Part shown: one piece after another, positions 53,713 through 61,722 of the stretch
Numbering within the stretch: the stretch's first letter is position 1
Layout of the letters: each line of letters starts with the position of its first letter
NCBI GenBank assembly: GCA_965220285.1
Contig: OZ244818.1
Location: forward strand, 4,526,001-4,590,000
DNA length: 64,000 nucleotides
Direction of reading: 5' to 3'
DNA from: Bin5 sp009843665
GTDB taxonomy: Bacteria > Chloroflexota > Anaerolineae > Caldilineales > Caldilineaceae
The notes under the pieces: model-generated
What the model saw: the letters and a program-made list of their open reading frames with translations, nothing else
Databases searched by the model: none
What the model was told of the DNA's origin: nothing
Position numbers and translations under genes: made by a program

Positions 53713-53770
53713 TGGGCGGTCGGCCGCAAGCGGCCTCCCTTGTGCGGGGGGACTCCCCCCGCAACGCCCC
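53713..53770. repeat. Three-way-junction intergenic repeat, copy 3
   Basis: The outer stem GGGCG (53714-53718) pairs with CGCCC (53765-53769). The first inner hairpin has become GGCCG/CGGCC (53722-53726 and 53731-53735) where copies 1 and 2 have GGGCC/GGCCC; the second is TGCGGGGGG/CCCCCCGCA (53743-53751 and 53755-53763). It follows a pyrimidine-rich tract at 53680-53708 and lies in the 495-base gap 53602-54096. Confidence 0.75.
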
Positions 53771-53955
53771 CCTTCAACAACATGCCTGACCGACCGTGTG
53801 CCGTCCAGCCAGCGGGTGCCTATGCCACCGTATGCGCACGGCCAAGTCCTGATTCTTGCCTGGTCCCGAGCGTGAACCACGGCGGGCAATCAACGGACAG
53901 AGCAGGCGAGGTGAGAGCCAAAAAGGCCTTGCCAGCGACGACGAGCAAATGAAGG

Positions 53956-54020
53956 GCCTTGTACGGGAATCCTGGCAATCCGTAAATCCTGATTCATACG
54001 GACCGCACACAGTACAAGGC
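53956..54020. promoter_or_regulatory. Nested inverted repeats upstream of an MFS gene
   Basis: GCCTTGTAC (53956-53964) pairs with GTACAAGGC (54012-54020), and inside it TCCGTA (53979-53984) pairs with TACGGA (53997-54002). The structure ends 76 bases before the MFS start. No T-run follows. It could be a leader RNA element or a protein-binding site; the sequence alone does not decide. Confidence 0.45.
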
Positions 54021-54096
54021 TTTGTCATTCCCTGGTTAGGTAGAAAGCTCTGTTCAAACCGTCTTGCATGACCTATACGGGAACGGATAGCAAAAC

Positions 54097-55359
54097 TTGA
54101 GTACCGAAGTCAATGTAAGTACCCTGCCGCCAGCGTCAGCCGCACCGGCCGTCAAACTTGATAAATTCAGACTCGGCATTCTCTCCTTCGGCCACCTCGT
54201 GGGCGATATGTACTACGCCACCCTTATCCCCCTCTGGCCTCTGCTCATCGACAGAATGTCGCTGTCCCTCACCGACGTGGGATTCTTCACCTCCCTCACC
54301 AGCTTCATGCTCATGCCCGTACAGCCCTTCATCGGCTGGCTGGTCGACCGCTTCCCCCGCGCCTGGTTCATGATCCTGGGCCTGATCGGTGCGGCGCTTG
54401 GTATGAGCTTCATCGGCCTCGCTCCGACCTATTCTCTGCTCATGGTTTGCGTGGTCTTTGGAAGGTTCAGCAACGCCATCTTCCATCCCCACGCCGCCAT
54501 GATGGTACGTGCCGCGTCCGGCGGCCGCCACGGTACCGCCATGTCCATCTTCGCCTTCGCCGGCAACATCGGCATCGCCGTGGGACCCCTCCTCAGCGTC
54601 GGCGTCGTCACCCTTTTTGGCCTGGAGTCCACCTACCTGATGATTCCGTTCGGGCTCATAGCCGCCGCTGCCATCTACTACTTCATCGGCGTGGACGTTC
54701 CCAAAGAGTCGTCCCCCTCCCAATCGAAAAAGGAAGACGGCAGTCGGCTGGCTTCCGCAGCCCAGACTTTCGTCGGCCCCCTGCTTCTACTAGCTGTGCT
54801 GATGACCTTCCGTGCTGCGATCTGGGGAGGATTCAGGACCTTCCTTCCCATCTTTCTCGTTGACAGTCGAGCCGTCACCCTCGTAGTCGGTGGCCTCGGC
54901 CTGTCAGCGCTCTCCCTGTTCGGCGCTCTGGGCGGACTGCTTGGTGGCCACCTGTCTGACCGCTACTCCGGCTCGTGGGTCATCGCACTCTCGCTGCTGA
55001 TTTCCGCCGCGTCAATCGTTGCCTTTGTCAGAACCGACGGCATTCTGAGCCTCCTGATGCTAATCGTGGCCGGCATGGCCCTGTTTGCCAGCCAGCCTGT
55101 TGCCACCGTGTTGGCCCAGGAACTCGCCCCCGACCGCATGGCAATGGCCTCAGGTGTGATGATGGGCATGGTGTGGGGAATCGGTGCGCTCTTCGTTACG
55201 CCTATCGGCATGTTGGGTGATGTCTTCGGGCTGAACGCCAGCATGTATGCTCTTGCCGTACTGGCCGCGCTGACGGGCTTGGGCTCATTCCTGCTGCCGG
55301 AGTTCAGACAGCGCTTCGGAGGCAGGCTTGGCAAAATCTTTCCACCTCCCACTACTTGA
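54097..55359 (+). CDS. MFS transporter, fosmidomycin-resistance-like
   Basis: The 420-residue protein has 12 predicted membrane segments and the MFS loop 2-3 motif in QPFIGWLVDRFPRAWF, with a second copy in GGLLGGHLSDRYSGSW. The opening LGILSFGHLVGDMYYATLIPLWPLL is like the Fsr group of exporters. The start is a TTG with a weak site (GGATAG); no ATG is nearby. It may export a metabolite or import the compound handled by the adjoining amide-hydrolysis genes. Direction and substrate are unknown. Confidence 0.85.
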   Translation: MSTEVNVSTLPPASAAPAVKLDKFRLGILSFGHLVGDMYYATLIPLWPLLIDRMSLSLTDVGFFTSLTSFMLMPVQPFIGWLVDRFPRAWFMILGLIGAALGMSFIGLAPTYSLLMVCVVFGRFSNAIFHPHAAMMVRAASGGRHGTAMSIFAFAGNIGIAVGPLLSVGVVTLFGLESTYLMIPFGLIAAAAIYYFIGVDVPKESSPSQSKKEDGSRLASAAQTFVGPLLLLAVLMTFRAAIWGGFRTFLPIFLVDSRAVTLVVGGLGLSALSLFGALGGLLGGHLSDRYSGSWVIALSLLISAASIVAFVRTDGILSLLMLIVAGMALFASQPVATVLAQELAPDRMAMASGVMMGMVWGIGALFVTPIGMLGDVFGLNASMYALAVLAALTGLGSFLLPEFRQRFGGRLGKIFPPPTT

Positions 55360-55454
55360 TAGAATTCAACGATATGAACTAAACTTCAGTCTGACTGGTC
55401 AACACAGCAGTTCAGCCGTTTGTGCAGACCCACTTCTCAGCAAGGAGCAGCCTC

Positions 55455-56249
55455 ATGACAACACGAATCCTGTACATTAATCCTCTCGGGACCGACATGT
55501 ACGACGAGTACACCTATAACATTCTTAAACCTGCCGCCTGCCCGGACACCGAGTTGGTCGTCCGCAGCTTACAGGATGTTCCCAAGACCCCCTACCTGCC
55601 CCCGGCAGCCTACTTCACAAACCAGCTCCTTCATGCCGTCACCGAAGGCGAGAAAGAAGGGTTCGACGGCATTTCGATCGGCTGCTGCGCCGATCCAGGC
55701 GTTGAAGATGCCAAGCGACTCGTCAATATCCCCGTCTCCGGCCCCTTCGAAGCCCTGGCCCACACCGCGCCCGCCCTCGGCCGCGTAACGATTATCGCCG
55801 GGAGAAAAAACGGCAGCTCCTGGAACCACCTGGTCCACAGATACAACATGGCCCCTTGGCTGGCCTCAGTTCGCGAGGCCCATTTCGCCCACCCCGATCC
55901 CGACATGGCAATGCGCCTTTTCGAGCAGGATGAATCGGAGTTGCGTCGTATCGTTGTCGAGGAAATGGATCGCGCCGCACGTGGAGATGGGGTCGAACAG
56001 GCCAGGCTCGCGCTCGAAGAGGATGGCGCCAACGCAGTCTTCTTCGCCTGCACGCTCTGGTCGGGACTTCTCGAACCCGTCGCCCGCGCCGTACCTGTTA
56101 CCGTGCTCGACCCCATGATCACTGCGCTCAAGTACATCGAAATGGTTGCCGCCACGCGCAGGTATTACAATGAGTACCAGCTCCAGCTCTCGTTTGCCAG
56201 ACACTCTCGTTTCCCTGTTTCAGCCGAGGCCGTCCCCTCTTTGAACTGA
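55455..56249 (+). CDS. Asp/Glu/hydantoin racemase family protein
   Basis: The ATG at 55455 has AAGGAG seven bases upstream. The 264-residue protein has the two-cysteine active site of cofactor-independent racemases: ISIGCCADPGVEDAK in the first half and AVFFACTLWSGLLEP in the second; SGPFEALAHTAPALG lies between. The opening ILYINPLGTDMYDEYTYNIL is typical of hydantoin racemase-type members, which also include maleate isomerases. It probably inverts an alpha-carbon in an amino-acid-like compound released by the hydrolases nearby. Confidence 0.85.
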   Translation: MTTRILYINPLGTDMYDEYTYNILKPAACPDTELVVRSLQDVPKTPYLPPAAYFTNQLLHAVTEGEKEGFDGISIGCCADPGVEDAKRLVNIPVSGPFEALAHTAPALGRVTIIAGRKNGSSWNHLVHRYNMAPWLASVREAHFAHPDPDMAMRLFEQDESELRRIVVEEMDRAARGDGVEQARLALEEDGANAVFFACTLWSGLLEPVARAVPVTVLDPMITALKYIEMVAATRRYYNEYQLQLSFARHSRFPVSAEAVPSLN

Positions 56250-56402
56250 CAGCCGATCGCTAGGCGGCTGTCGACAAACCGGGCCGCATCCGCAACAACT
56301 GAAGTCCATTCTTCGGATAAGGAAGTCCCCCATTAAGACAATTCAGGGGCAGCGCAACATTCTGCCCCTGGTAACCCCTGCATCGAATGACAGGAGATCC
56401 AC

Positions 56403-57755
56403 ATGGACCGCTTCGAAGCCAACGTCCAGGACAATCAGGAGCGCTTTCTCGCAGAACTTCAGGAGTTCTGCCGCAAACCGAGCATCATTGCGCAGAATAT
56501 CGGCATAGAAGAGACCGCCGACTGGGTCAGCAACCGCCTGCGCAAAGTTGGCTTCGAGTCCAAAGTGATCTCCGTCGAAGGCGGGGCGCCCGTAGTCTAC
56601 GGCGAGATCGGTTCCGGCGACAAGACACTCATGATCTACAACCACTACGACGTCCAGCCGCCAGAACCACTGGAGCTATGGGATTCAGGCCCCTTCGACG
56701 CCGAGATCCGCGACGGCCGCGTCTGGGCCCGCGGCGTCTCCGACAACAAGGGCCCGTGGATGGCCCGCGTCCAGGCTATTGAAGCCTACCAGCAGGAGAT
56801 CGGAGAGCTTCCCTTCCGCATCAAATGGATTGTTGAAGGAGAAGAAGAGGTTGGCAGCCCCAACCTGGGGCGATTCGTCGAGGAAAATCGCGCTCTCCTC
56901 GAAGGCGCCGATGCCTGCCTGTGGGAAGGGGGACGCAGAGACGGCGCCGGCAGACCGGTTATCGCTCTCGGCATGAAAGGAATCGCCTACCTCGGCCTCT
57001 CCGTCAGCGGCGCAAGCAGCGACCTTCACTCCATGAACGCCCCCATAGTCGGCAATCCGGCATGGCGCCTGATCTGGGCCCTCGCCAGCCTCAAAGACGA
57101 AAACGAAAACATTTCCGTCGACGGCCTCATGGACCACGTAGTTAAGCCCACCGCAGACGAGTTGGAATACATCCAGGGTATCCCCTTCGATGAAGAGCAG
57201 AACAAGCAGGACTTCGGCATAAGCTCATTCCTCAAAGGAGCAACCGGCCCCGACATCGTCAAACAACTCCTCTTCGACCCGACCTGCACCATCTGTGGAT
57301 TCCTGACCGGCTACACGGGCCCCGGCCTGAAGACCGTCCTCCCCAACCAGGCCTCAACAAAGGTGGACTTCCGGCTGGTCCCCAACCTGAACCCCGAACT
57401 CGTGCTGCGCCTCGTCAGAGAGCACCTCGACCGCCGCGGATTCACCGACGTCAACGTCGAGCTTCTGGCACAACTCTGGCCCTACCGGTCACAGGTCGAC
57501 CATCCTTGGGTCCAGGCAAGCATCTCCGTCGCCCGCGACATCTTCGGCGCAGAACCCGTCGTCTACCCCTCTTCAGCCGGCGGCGGACCCATGTACCAGC
57601 TGTGTGGGACCTTCGGCATTCCAGGCATCTCCGGCGGCGGCGCCGGCAACCCCAACTCGAATCTCCACGCCCCCAACGAAAACATATTTGTCGAAGATTA
57701 CATGCGGGCTATTCGCTATACCGGCCACTTCATCCAGGCAATCGGCAACCTGTAG
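56403..57755 (+). CDS. M20 family metallopeptidase (dipeptidase type)
   Basis: The 450-residue protein has the M20 metal site: IYNHYDVQPPEP (His and Asp), RGVSDNKGP (bridging Asp), WIVEGEEEVGSPN (base and ligand Glu), a glutamate/aspartate further on, and SNLHAPNENI near the end (His). The lid domain begins at about residue 195 with GMKGIAYLGLSVSG and SDLHSMNAP, where the histidine reaches the other subunit. Such enzymes cut dipeptides or N-acyl amino acids. AGGAG precedes the ATG by six bases. It shares the cluster with a peptide-type importer. Confidence 0.93.
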   Translation: MDRFEANVQDNQERFLAELQEFCRKPSIIAQNIGIEETADWVSNRLRKVGFESKVISVEGGAPVVYGEIGSGDKTLMIYNHYDVQPPEPLELWDSGPFDAEIRDGRVWARGVSDNKGPWMARVQAIEAYQQEIGELPFRIKWIVEGEEEVGSPNLGRFVEENRALLEGADACLWEGGRRDGAGRPVIALGMKGIAYLGLSVSGASSDLHSMNAPIVGNPAWRLIWALASLKDENENISVDGLMDHVVKPTADELEYIQGIPFDEEQNKQDFGISSFLKGATGPDIVKQLLFDPTCTICGFLTGYTGPGLKTVLPNQASTKVDFRLVPNLNPELVLRLVREHLDRRGFTDVNVELLAQLWPYRSQVDHPWVQASISVARDIFGAEPVVYPSSAGGGPMYQLCGTFGIPGISGGGAGNPNSNLHAPNENIFVEDYMRAIRYTGHFIQAIGNL

Positions 57756-57776
57756 TTCCTGCTAACGGAGTTCTTG

Positions 57777-57911
57777 ATGTGGAAGGATAAAGTCGCCTTA
57801 CAAACGCGAGGTCAGCTTGTCACCAGGACTCTTTGTCTGGTTTACGCGTCAGTATCGCACCAACCATACCCGCCTTTGCGGGATACGCAATACGCAATAC
57901 GAGTTTCGTAG
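57777..57911 (+). pseudogene. Possible 5' remnant of a short-chain dehydrogenase gene
   Basis: A GGAG site is followed by an ATG and MWKDKVAL, the usual opening of many SDR genes, but the next residues (QTRGQLVTRTLC) lack the glycine-rich cofactor loop and the frame ends at 57911 after 44 codons. It then runs into short ACGCAAT repeats. It may be the leftover of a deleted gene in the 244-base gap, or a chance likeness of eight residues. Confidence 0.25.
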
Positions 57912-57999
57912 CACGCAAATAACCGGTTCTTTTGCTTGAACCCACACCAGCTGTCAAGTAAGGCCGGCGCTCCTTCCTCCTGCCGGGTTTGGCCCATAA

Positions 58000-59427
58000 A
58001 TGAACAGTGATGCCTCAACCGTAGAAGCCGCCCGTACCCGCAAGTGGGTCGCGCTCCTGGCGGTTGTTGCGGGCATTCTGGTCCAGGCCCTCAACCAGAG
58101 CACAATTCAGGCTGCGCTGCCAACCCTGTCCCAGGAGCTGGGCACCAACTTCACCACCATTCAGTGGGTGCTGCTCAGCTTCCAGATCACGTTGGCCGTG
58201 GTGATGCTGAGCGTTGGCCGCCTCGCCGACATGTTCGGCAAGAGACGCATCTTCATCACAGGTAATCTCTTCTTTGGACTGGCCTCCCTTCTCTGCGCAC
58301 TCTCTCCCAACGTTTACTTCCTTATCGGTTTCCGCGTCCTTCAGTCCGCCGGCGCCGCCGTCGTCACCGTCCTCTCAATGGCCATCGTCGCCGAAATCTT
58401 TCCCGATACGGAAAAGGGGCGTGTACTGGGTATCGCTGCCGGCGCTAACTCATTCGGGCACTTCGTGGGCCCGATTCTTGGCGGCTATCTGATTGGTGCC
58501 TACGGCTGGCGGATCGCATTCTTCATTCTTGTTCCATGTGCAGTATTGGCCGCGCTACTGGCGGCGCAGTATCTCCCCGCCTTGTCGCCCTCCGGCACAT
58601 CCCGGCGCTTCGACATCCTCGGCGCGACCCTTATCGGCGCAACCATGTGTACGCTCTCGCTCGGCCTCTCCTACGGCCAGATCATCGGCTTCGCCCACGT
58701 CTACGTCCTTCTTCTCTTTGCCGCCAGCGCCATCAGTTTCGCGGCCTTTCTCTACGCCGAACGCCGCGTCGCCCATCCCGTGCTCGACTTCGAACTCTTC
58801 CGCAGTCGCCCATTCACGCTCCACATTGCCATTGCCGCCCTCGCCGGCATCGCAACCTCAGGCGTCACCTTCCTGCTTCCCTTCTTCATGCAGCTTGCGC
58901 TTGGCCTCACCATCCTGCAGGTCGGCTTCGTGATGGCCTTCGTCTCCATCGAAATCGCCCTGATCGCGCCCGCCGCCGGCTACCTCGCCGACCGCCTCGG
59001 CGCCCATCGCGTAACCCTGATCGGACTTGCAACCCTCCTCGTCGGTTTCCTCGTCGCCAGCACCGTCAACCTGGACAACAGTCAGCTCGGTTTCCTCCTG
59101 CGCATATTGCCCATGGGTATCGGCATCGGGCTGTTCATGAGCCCCAACAGCACCGTCATTATGGCCGCGGCGCCCGCCGCCCGGCTTGGAGTCGCCTCAG
59201 GCCTCATCGGGCTGACGCGCATGATCGGTCAAACCACCGGGATAGCTCTGCTGGGGGCCGTCTTTGCCAGCAACGTAGCCCGCTCTGCCGGCATCGCAGT
59301 AGACGTGACCGACGCCTCACCCCTGGCCATCAGTCAAGCCTATCGACTGCAATTCTACATCGTAGCTGTTGTTATCGGGGTCACTCTGCTCTGGTCGCTG
59401 AAGTCCAAAACGGAACAACCAGCTTAG
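58000..59427 (+). CDS. MFS transporter, DHA2 family (EmrB/QacA type, 14 segments)
   Basis: The 475-residue protein has 14 hydrophobic segments. DHA2 markers: ALNQSTIQAALPTLSQEL and FTTIQWVLLSFQITLAVVMLSVGRLADMFGKRR (segments 1-2 with motif A), and AAGANSFGHFVGPILGGYL (motif C), the antiporter signature. It most likely expels toxic compounds using the proton gradient. The ATG has no clear ribosome site. Its stop overlaps the convergent sulfatase by four bases. Its location next to the amide-breakdown cluster could mean export of a product. Confidence 0.9.
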   Translation: MNSDASTVEAARTRKWVALLAVVAGILVQALNQSTIQAALPTLSQELGTNFTTIQWVLLSFQITLAVVMLSVGRLADMFGKRRIFITGNLFFGLASLLCALSPNVYFLIGFRVLQSAGAAVVTVLSMAIVAEIFPDTEKGRVLGIAAGANSFGHFVGPILGGYLIGAYGWRIAFFILVPCAVLAALLAAQYLPALSPSGTSRRFDILGATLIGATMCTLSLGLSYGQIIGFAHVYVLLLFAASAISFAAFLYAERRVAHPVLDFELFRSRPFTLHIAIAALAGIATSGVTFLLPFFMQLALGLTILQVGFVMAFVSIEIALIAPAAGYLADRLGAHRVTLIGLATLLVGFLVASTVNLDNSQLGFLLRILPMGIGIGLFMSPNSTVIMAAAPAARLGVASGLIGLTRMIGQTTGIALLGAVFASNVARSAGIAVDVTDASPLAISQAYRLQFYIVAVVIGVTLLWSLKSKTEQPA

Positions 59428-60791
59428 ACTCGCCAGGCCTCAGACATGTTGTGCTGCGGCAAATCTGCCCCCAACGTACCGCTCTTGCCTGGCCTGGAGT
59501 AGCGGCCGAAGTGCGTCTCGATCAAAGAGGATAGTTCAGAGCGGACTTCCTGGTGCGAGGAGCTGTCAATGAGGTTGCAGCACTCGCGGCGATCGGTCTC
59601 CAGGTCAAAGAGTTCGTCGGGCCCGCTCGGATGCCGCTGGACCAACTTATGTCGACGCGTCCGCGCCATGCGCACCGTCCCATACTCGCCAAACTGAAGA
59701 TTCCGCCAGACCCCGCCGCCATCCGGCTCGACCAAATGCGGCAACATGCTTCTGCCTGCGTAATCGGCGCCAGAGGATAGCTGCGCCTGCCCTGACTCCG
59801 CCAGCGTCTGGAACAGATCCAGGTGATCAACCATTTCCCCGCGCCGCATTCCCGGACGCAAAACACCGGGCCAGTTCAGAATCAAGGGCACGCGAATCGA
59901 CTCCTCCAACATGTTTAGCGGCAGCGTCCCATTTCCCTTGCCCCATACGCCGTGATGCCCACAGTTCAGCCCGTGATCCGATGTGTAAACGACCAGCGTC
60001 TCGTCCAACTTGCCCGCCCCGTCAACTGCCTCCAGCAGTCGCCCGACAATCTCATCAACATGGCTGACCGCGGCATAGAACTGGGCCTGCGCTTCCCGCT
60101 CGCGACCGCGGTCCACACCCTGCGACTCTAGAGCCTGTTCACCAAACGGATAGGACTCTCCCGCAGGAATGTCGCCAAAGCCAGCGTCGTCATACAACCC
60201 AACCAGCCTCTCCGGATGTCCGCTCCATGGCCCGTGTGTATCAGTGAGACCGACGAGAAGAAAAAAAGGCCTCTGATCGACCGACTCCACGAACCGTGTC
60301 GCCTGTTCAGCAATGATCTCATCGGTGTTTCCGCAAATCTTCTCCATCCGCCCCTGATTGCAGAATTTTCGTGTCCCCTCGTGAAGCAGAGGGTAATCGC
60401 TTCCCACACTGAACCAGAAATCGAATCCGGGCGCCGGCTCGTCTTCATTGCCAGCATGCCACTTGCCGGCAAGCCCCGTCCGGTAACCGGCCTCCTGCAG
60501 CAGCTGCGGCAGAGTCCTTTCCCCCGCCAGCCACGGCCCCTGGTCGAACGCCATCGCAATGTAATCGTGGACGCCATGCTGCGAAGGCGTCAGTCCCGTC
60601 AGCAGCGAAGCCCGCGCCGGCGAACACACCGGCGTCGGCGTAAACGCGTTCTCCATCACCACGCCCGATGCCGCCAAACGGGCCAGGTTTGGCGTCACTA
60701 CCTCCTGATTACCATAAGGGCCGCACGCCCACTGCCCATGGTCGTCAGTCACGAACAAGAGGATGTTTGGTTGCCTGCGAGTCGTTGACAT
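59424..60791 (-). CDS. Type I sulfatase
   Basis: The 455-residue protein starts NILLFVTDDHGQWACGPYG, with the metal-binding DD, and has the activation motif CSPARASLLTG at C56-R60; the cysteine should be turned into formylglycine. TSDHGLNCGHHGVWGKGN carries the later metal ligands and GLAGKWHAG another active-site lysine and histidine. It hydrolyses sulfate esters, or phosphonate monoesters in some relatives. No signal peptide is visible, so substrate is probably imported. A formylglycine-generating enzyme is not in the window. Its start is 25 bases from a GTAGGGGC palindrome. Confidence 0.93.
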   Translation of the reverse strand: MSTTRRQPNILLFVTDDHGQWACGPYGNQEVVTPNLARLAASGVVMENAFTPTPVCSPARASLLTGLTPSQHGVHDYIAMAFDQGPWLAGERTLPQLLQEAGYRTGLAGKWHAGNEDEPAPGFDFWFSVGSDYPLLHEGTRKFCNQGRMEKICGNTDEIIAEQATRFVESVDQRPFFLLVGLTDTHGPWSGHPERLVGLYDDAGFGDIPAGESYPFGEQALESQGVDRGREREAQAQFYAAVSHVDEIVGRLLEAVDGAGKLDETLVVYTSDHGLNCGHHGVWGKGNGTLPLNMLEESIRVPLILNWPGVLRPGMRRGEMVDHLDLFQTLAESGQAQLSSGADYAGRSMLPHLVEPDGGGVWRNLQFGEYGTVRMARTRRHKLVQRHPSGPDELFDLETDRRECCNLIDSSSHQEVRSELSSLIETHFGRYSRPGKSGTLGADLPQHNMSEAWRV

Positions 60792-60815
60792 GCTACTTCA
60801 CCCAGCCGTCCCCAC

Positions 60816-60841
60816 GTAGGGGCACCCCTTGTGGGTGCCCT
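60816..60841. repeat. GTAGGGGCACCCC palindrome, copy 3
   Basis: This is identical over 26 bases to the copies at 28609 and 28706, over 32 kb away. It lies in the divergent gap between the sulfatase and lipoprotein genes. Confidence 0.8.
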
Positions 60842-60883
60842 GTTAGTCTTGGCGGTCCAGCACGATACGGGCAGCGCCCCGGG

Positions 60884-60912
60884 TTACGAACGCGGCCTGA
60901 CCGATGTATAAT
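60884..60912 (+). promoter_or_regulatory. Promoter of the lipoprotein gene
   Basis: A perfect -10 TATAAT (60907-60912) has TTACGA (60884-60889) 17 bases upstream. It lies 72 bases before the ATG at 60984. Confidence 0.5.
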
Positions 60913-60983
60913 TCCACCGGCCCGCAACAGCCCTCTCGGTTTGCGGCCCGGCCAACCTGCCTCTCCCGAAGGAGAACTTTCGA

Positions 60984-61667
60984 ATGTCGGAAATCCGAAA
61001 GCCCCGACACGCCCTGTCCCTCAACCGAGCTTGTCATGGATTCCTCCTGTGCCTGGCCACCCTACTCCTTGCCGCCTGTCAGATTACGATTCCGGCGCTG
61101 GAAACGCCGGCGCCAGCAGCAGTGGAAGACCTAGACTCCACCTCAACCGAAGCTTCACCAGAATCCACCCCGGAGCCCGAACCCCCTTCACCCGGCCTGA
61201 TCCAACTCCTCGACCCCCTCGACGAGCCGGAATACTACTGCGTAGACGTCCCCGGATTCGGCCGCTCCCTAAATCTGAAGGGCGCCCTCACCGCGCACAC
61301 CTGCAAGCCCGGCGCCGACGATGAGATGTTCTTGTGGGACTCGCCAGCGTCAGGGCAAATCTCCATGCCTGCCTATGATTTGTGCGTGGAAGCAAGTGGG
61401 GAAGAGGCAGGATCAACGCTGCAACTGGCCGGCTGTTCCGATGAGGCTTTGCAACAGTTCAGGTACGACGAAAACGGCCAGATCCTTCTCGGGCAAAAAA
61501 CTGAAGATGGCGAACTGTGTCTGATCGTAGGTCCGGAGCCCGGCGAACCCACCGGCGGCCCCAGTCACCTGCGGCGCACGCTTACCCTGGAGACCTGCAG
61601 CCAGGTCGACCAATCGCGCACGCTCTGGACCGTCGGCTCCCCCACTGTCGTTACGGAAGAGCCGTAA
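60984..61667 (+). CDS. Lipoprotein with ricin-B-like lectin domain
   Basis: The 227-residue product has a basic N-terminus, a hydrophobic stretch (GFLLCLATLLLAAC) with lipobox LAAC, and an acidic Ser/Pro/Glu linker (residues about 35-70). The rest has paired cysteines and the beta-trefoil-like YDLCVEASGEEAGSTLQLAGCSD, then ALQQFRYDENGQILLG, close to the ricin-B QxW repeat with Phe for Trp. It should be a surface lipoprotein that may bind sugars. Only two or three trefoil repeats are apparent. Its neighbour is a sulfatase, which hints at sulfated polysaccharide, but no more. Confidence 0.72.
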   Translation: MSEIRKPRHALSLNRACHGFLLCLATLLLAACQITIPALETPAPAAVEDLDSTSTEASPESTPEPEPPSPGLIQLLDPLDEPEYYCVDVPGFGRSLNLKGALTAHTCKPGADDEMFLWDSPASGQISMPAYDLCVEASGEEAGSTLQLAGCSDEALQQFRYDENGQILLGQKTEDGELCLIVGPEPGEPTGGPSHLRRTLTLETCSQVDQSRTLWTVGSPTVVTEEP

Positions 61668-61722
61668 GTCTCAAAGTGGGCCGTCTACTTACTTTCTTGT
61701 TTGGCTCACAACGATCGCTGGC

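Noticed and set aside
53008..53889. A 293-codon minus-strand frame ending in the AstE-type gene
   Set aside because: It is antisense to a gene with a clear zinc site and runs through the structured repeat.
57882..57900. ACGCAAT direct repeats considered as a CRISPR or iteron array
   Set aside because: There are only two or three units with no spacers and no replication or cas genes.
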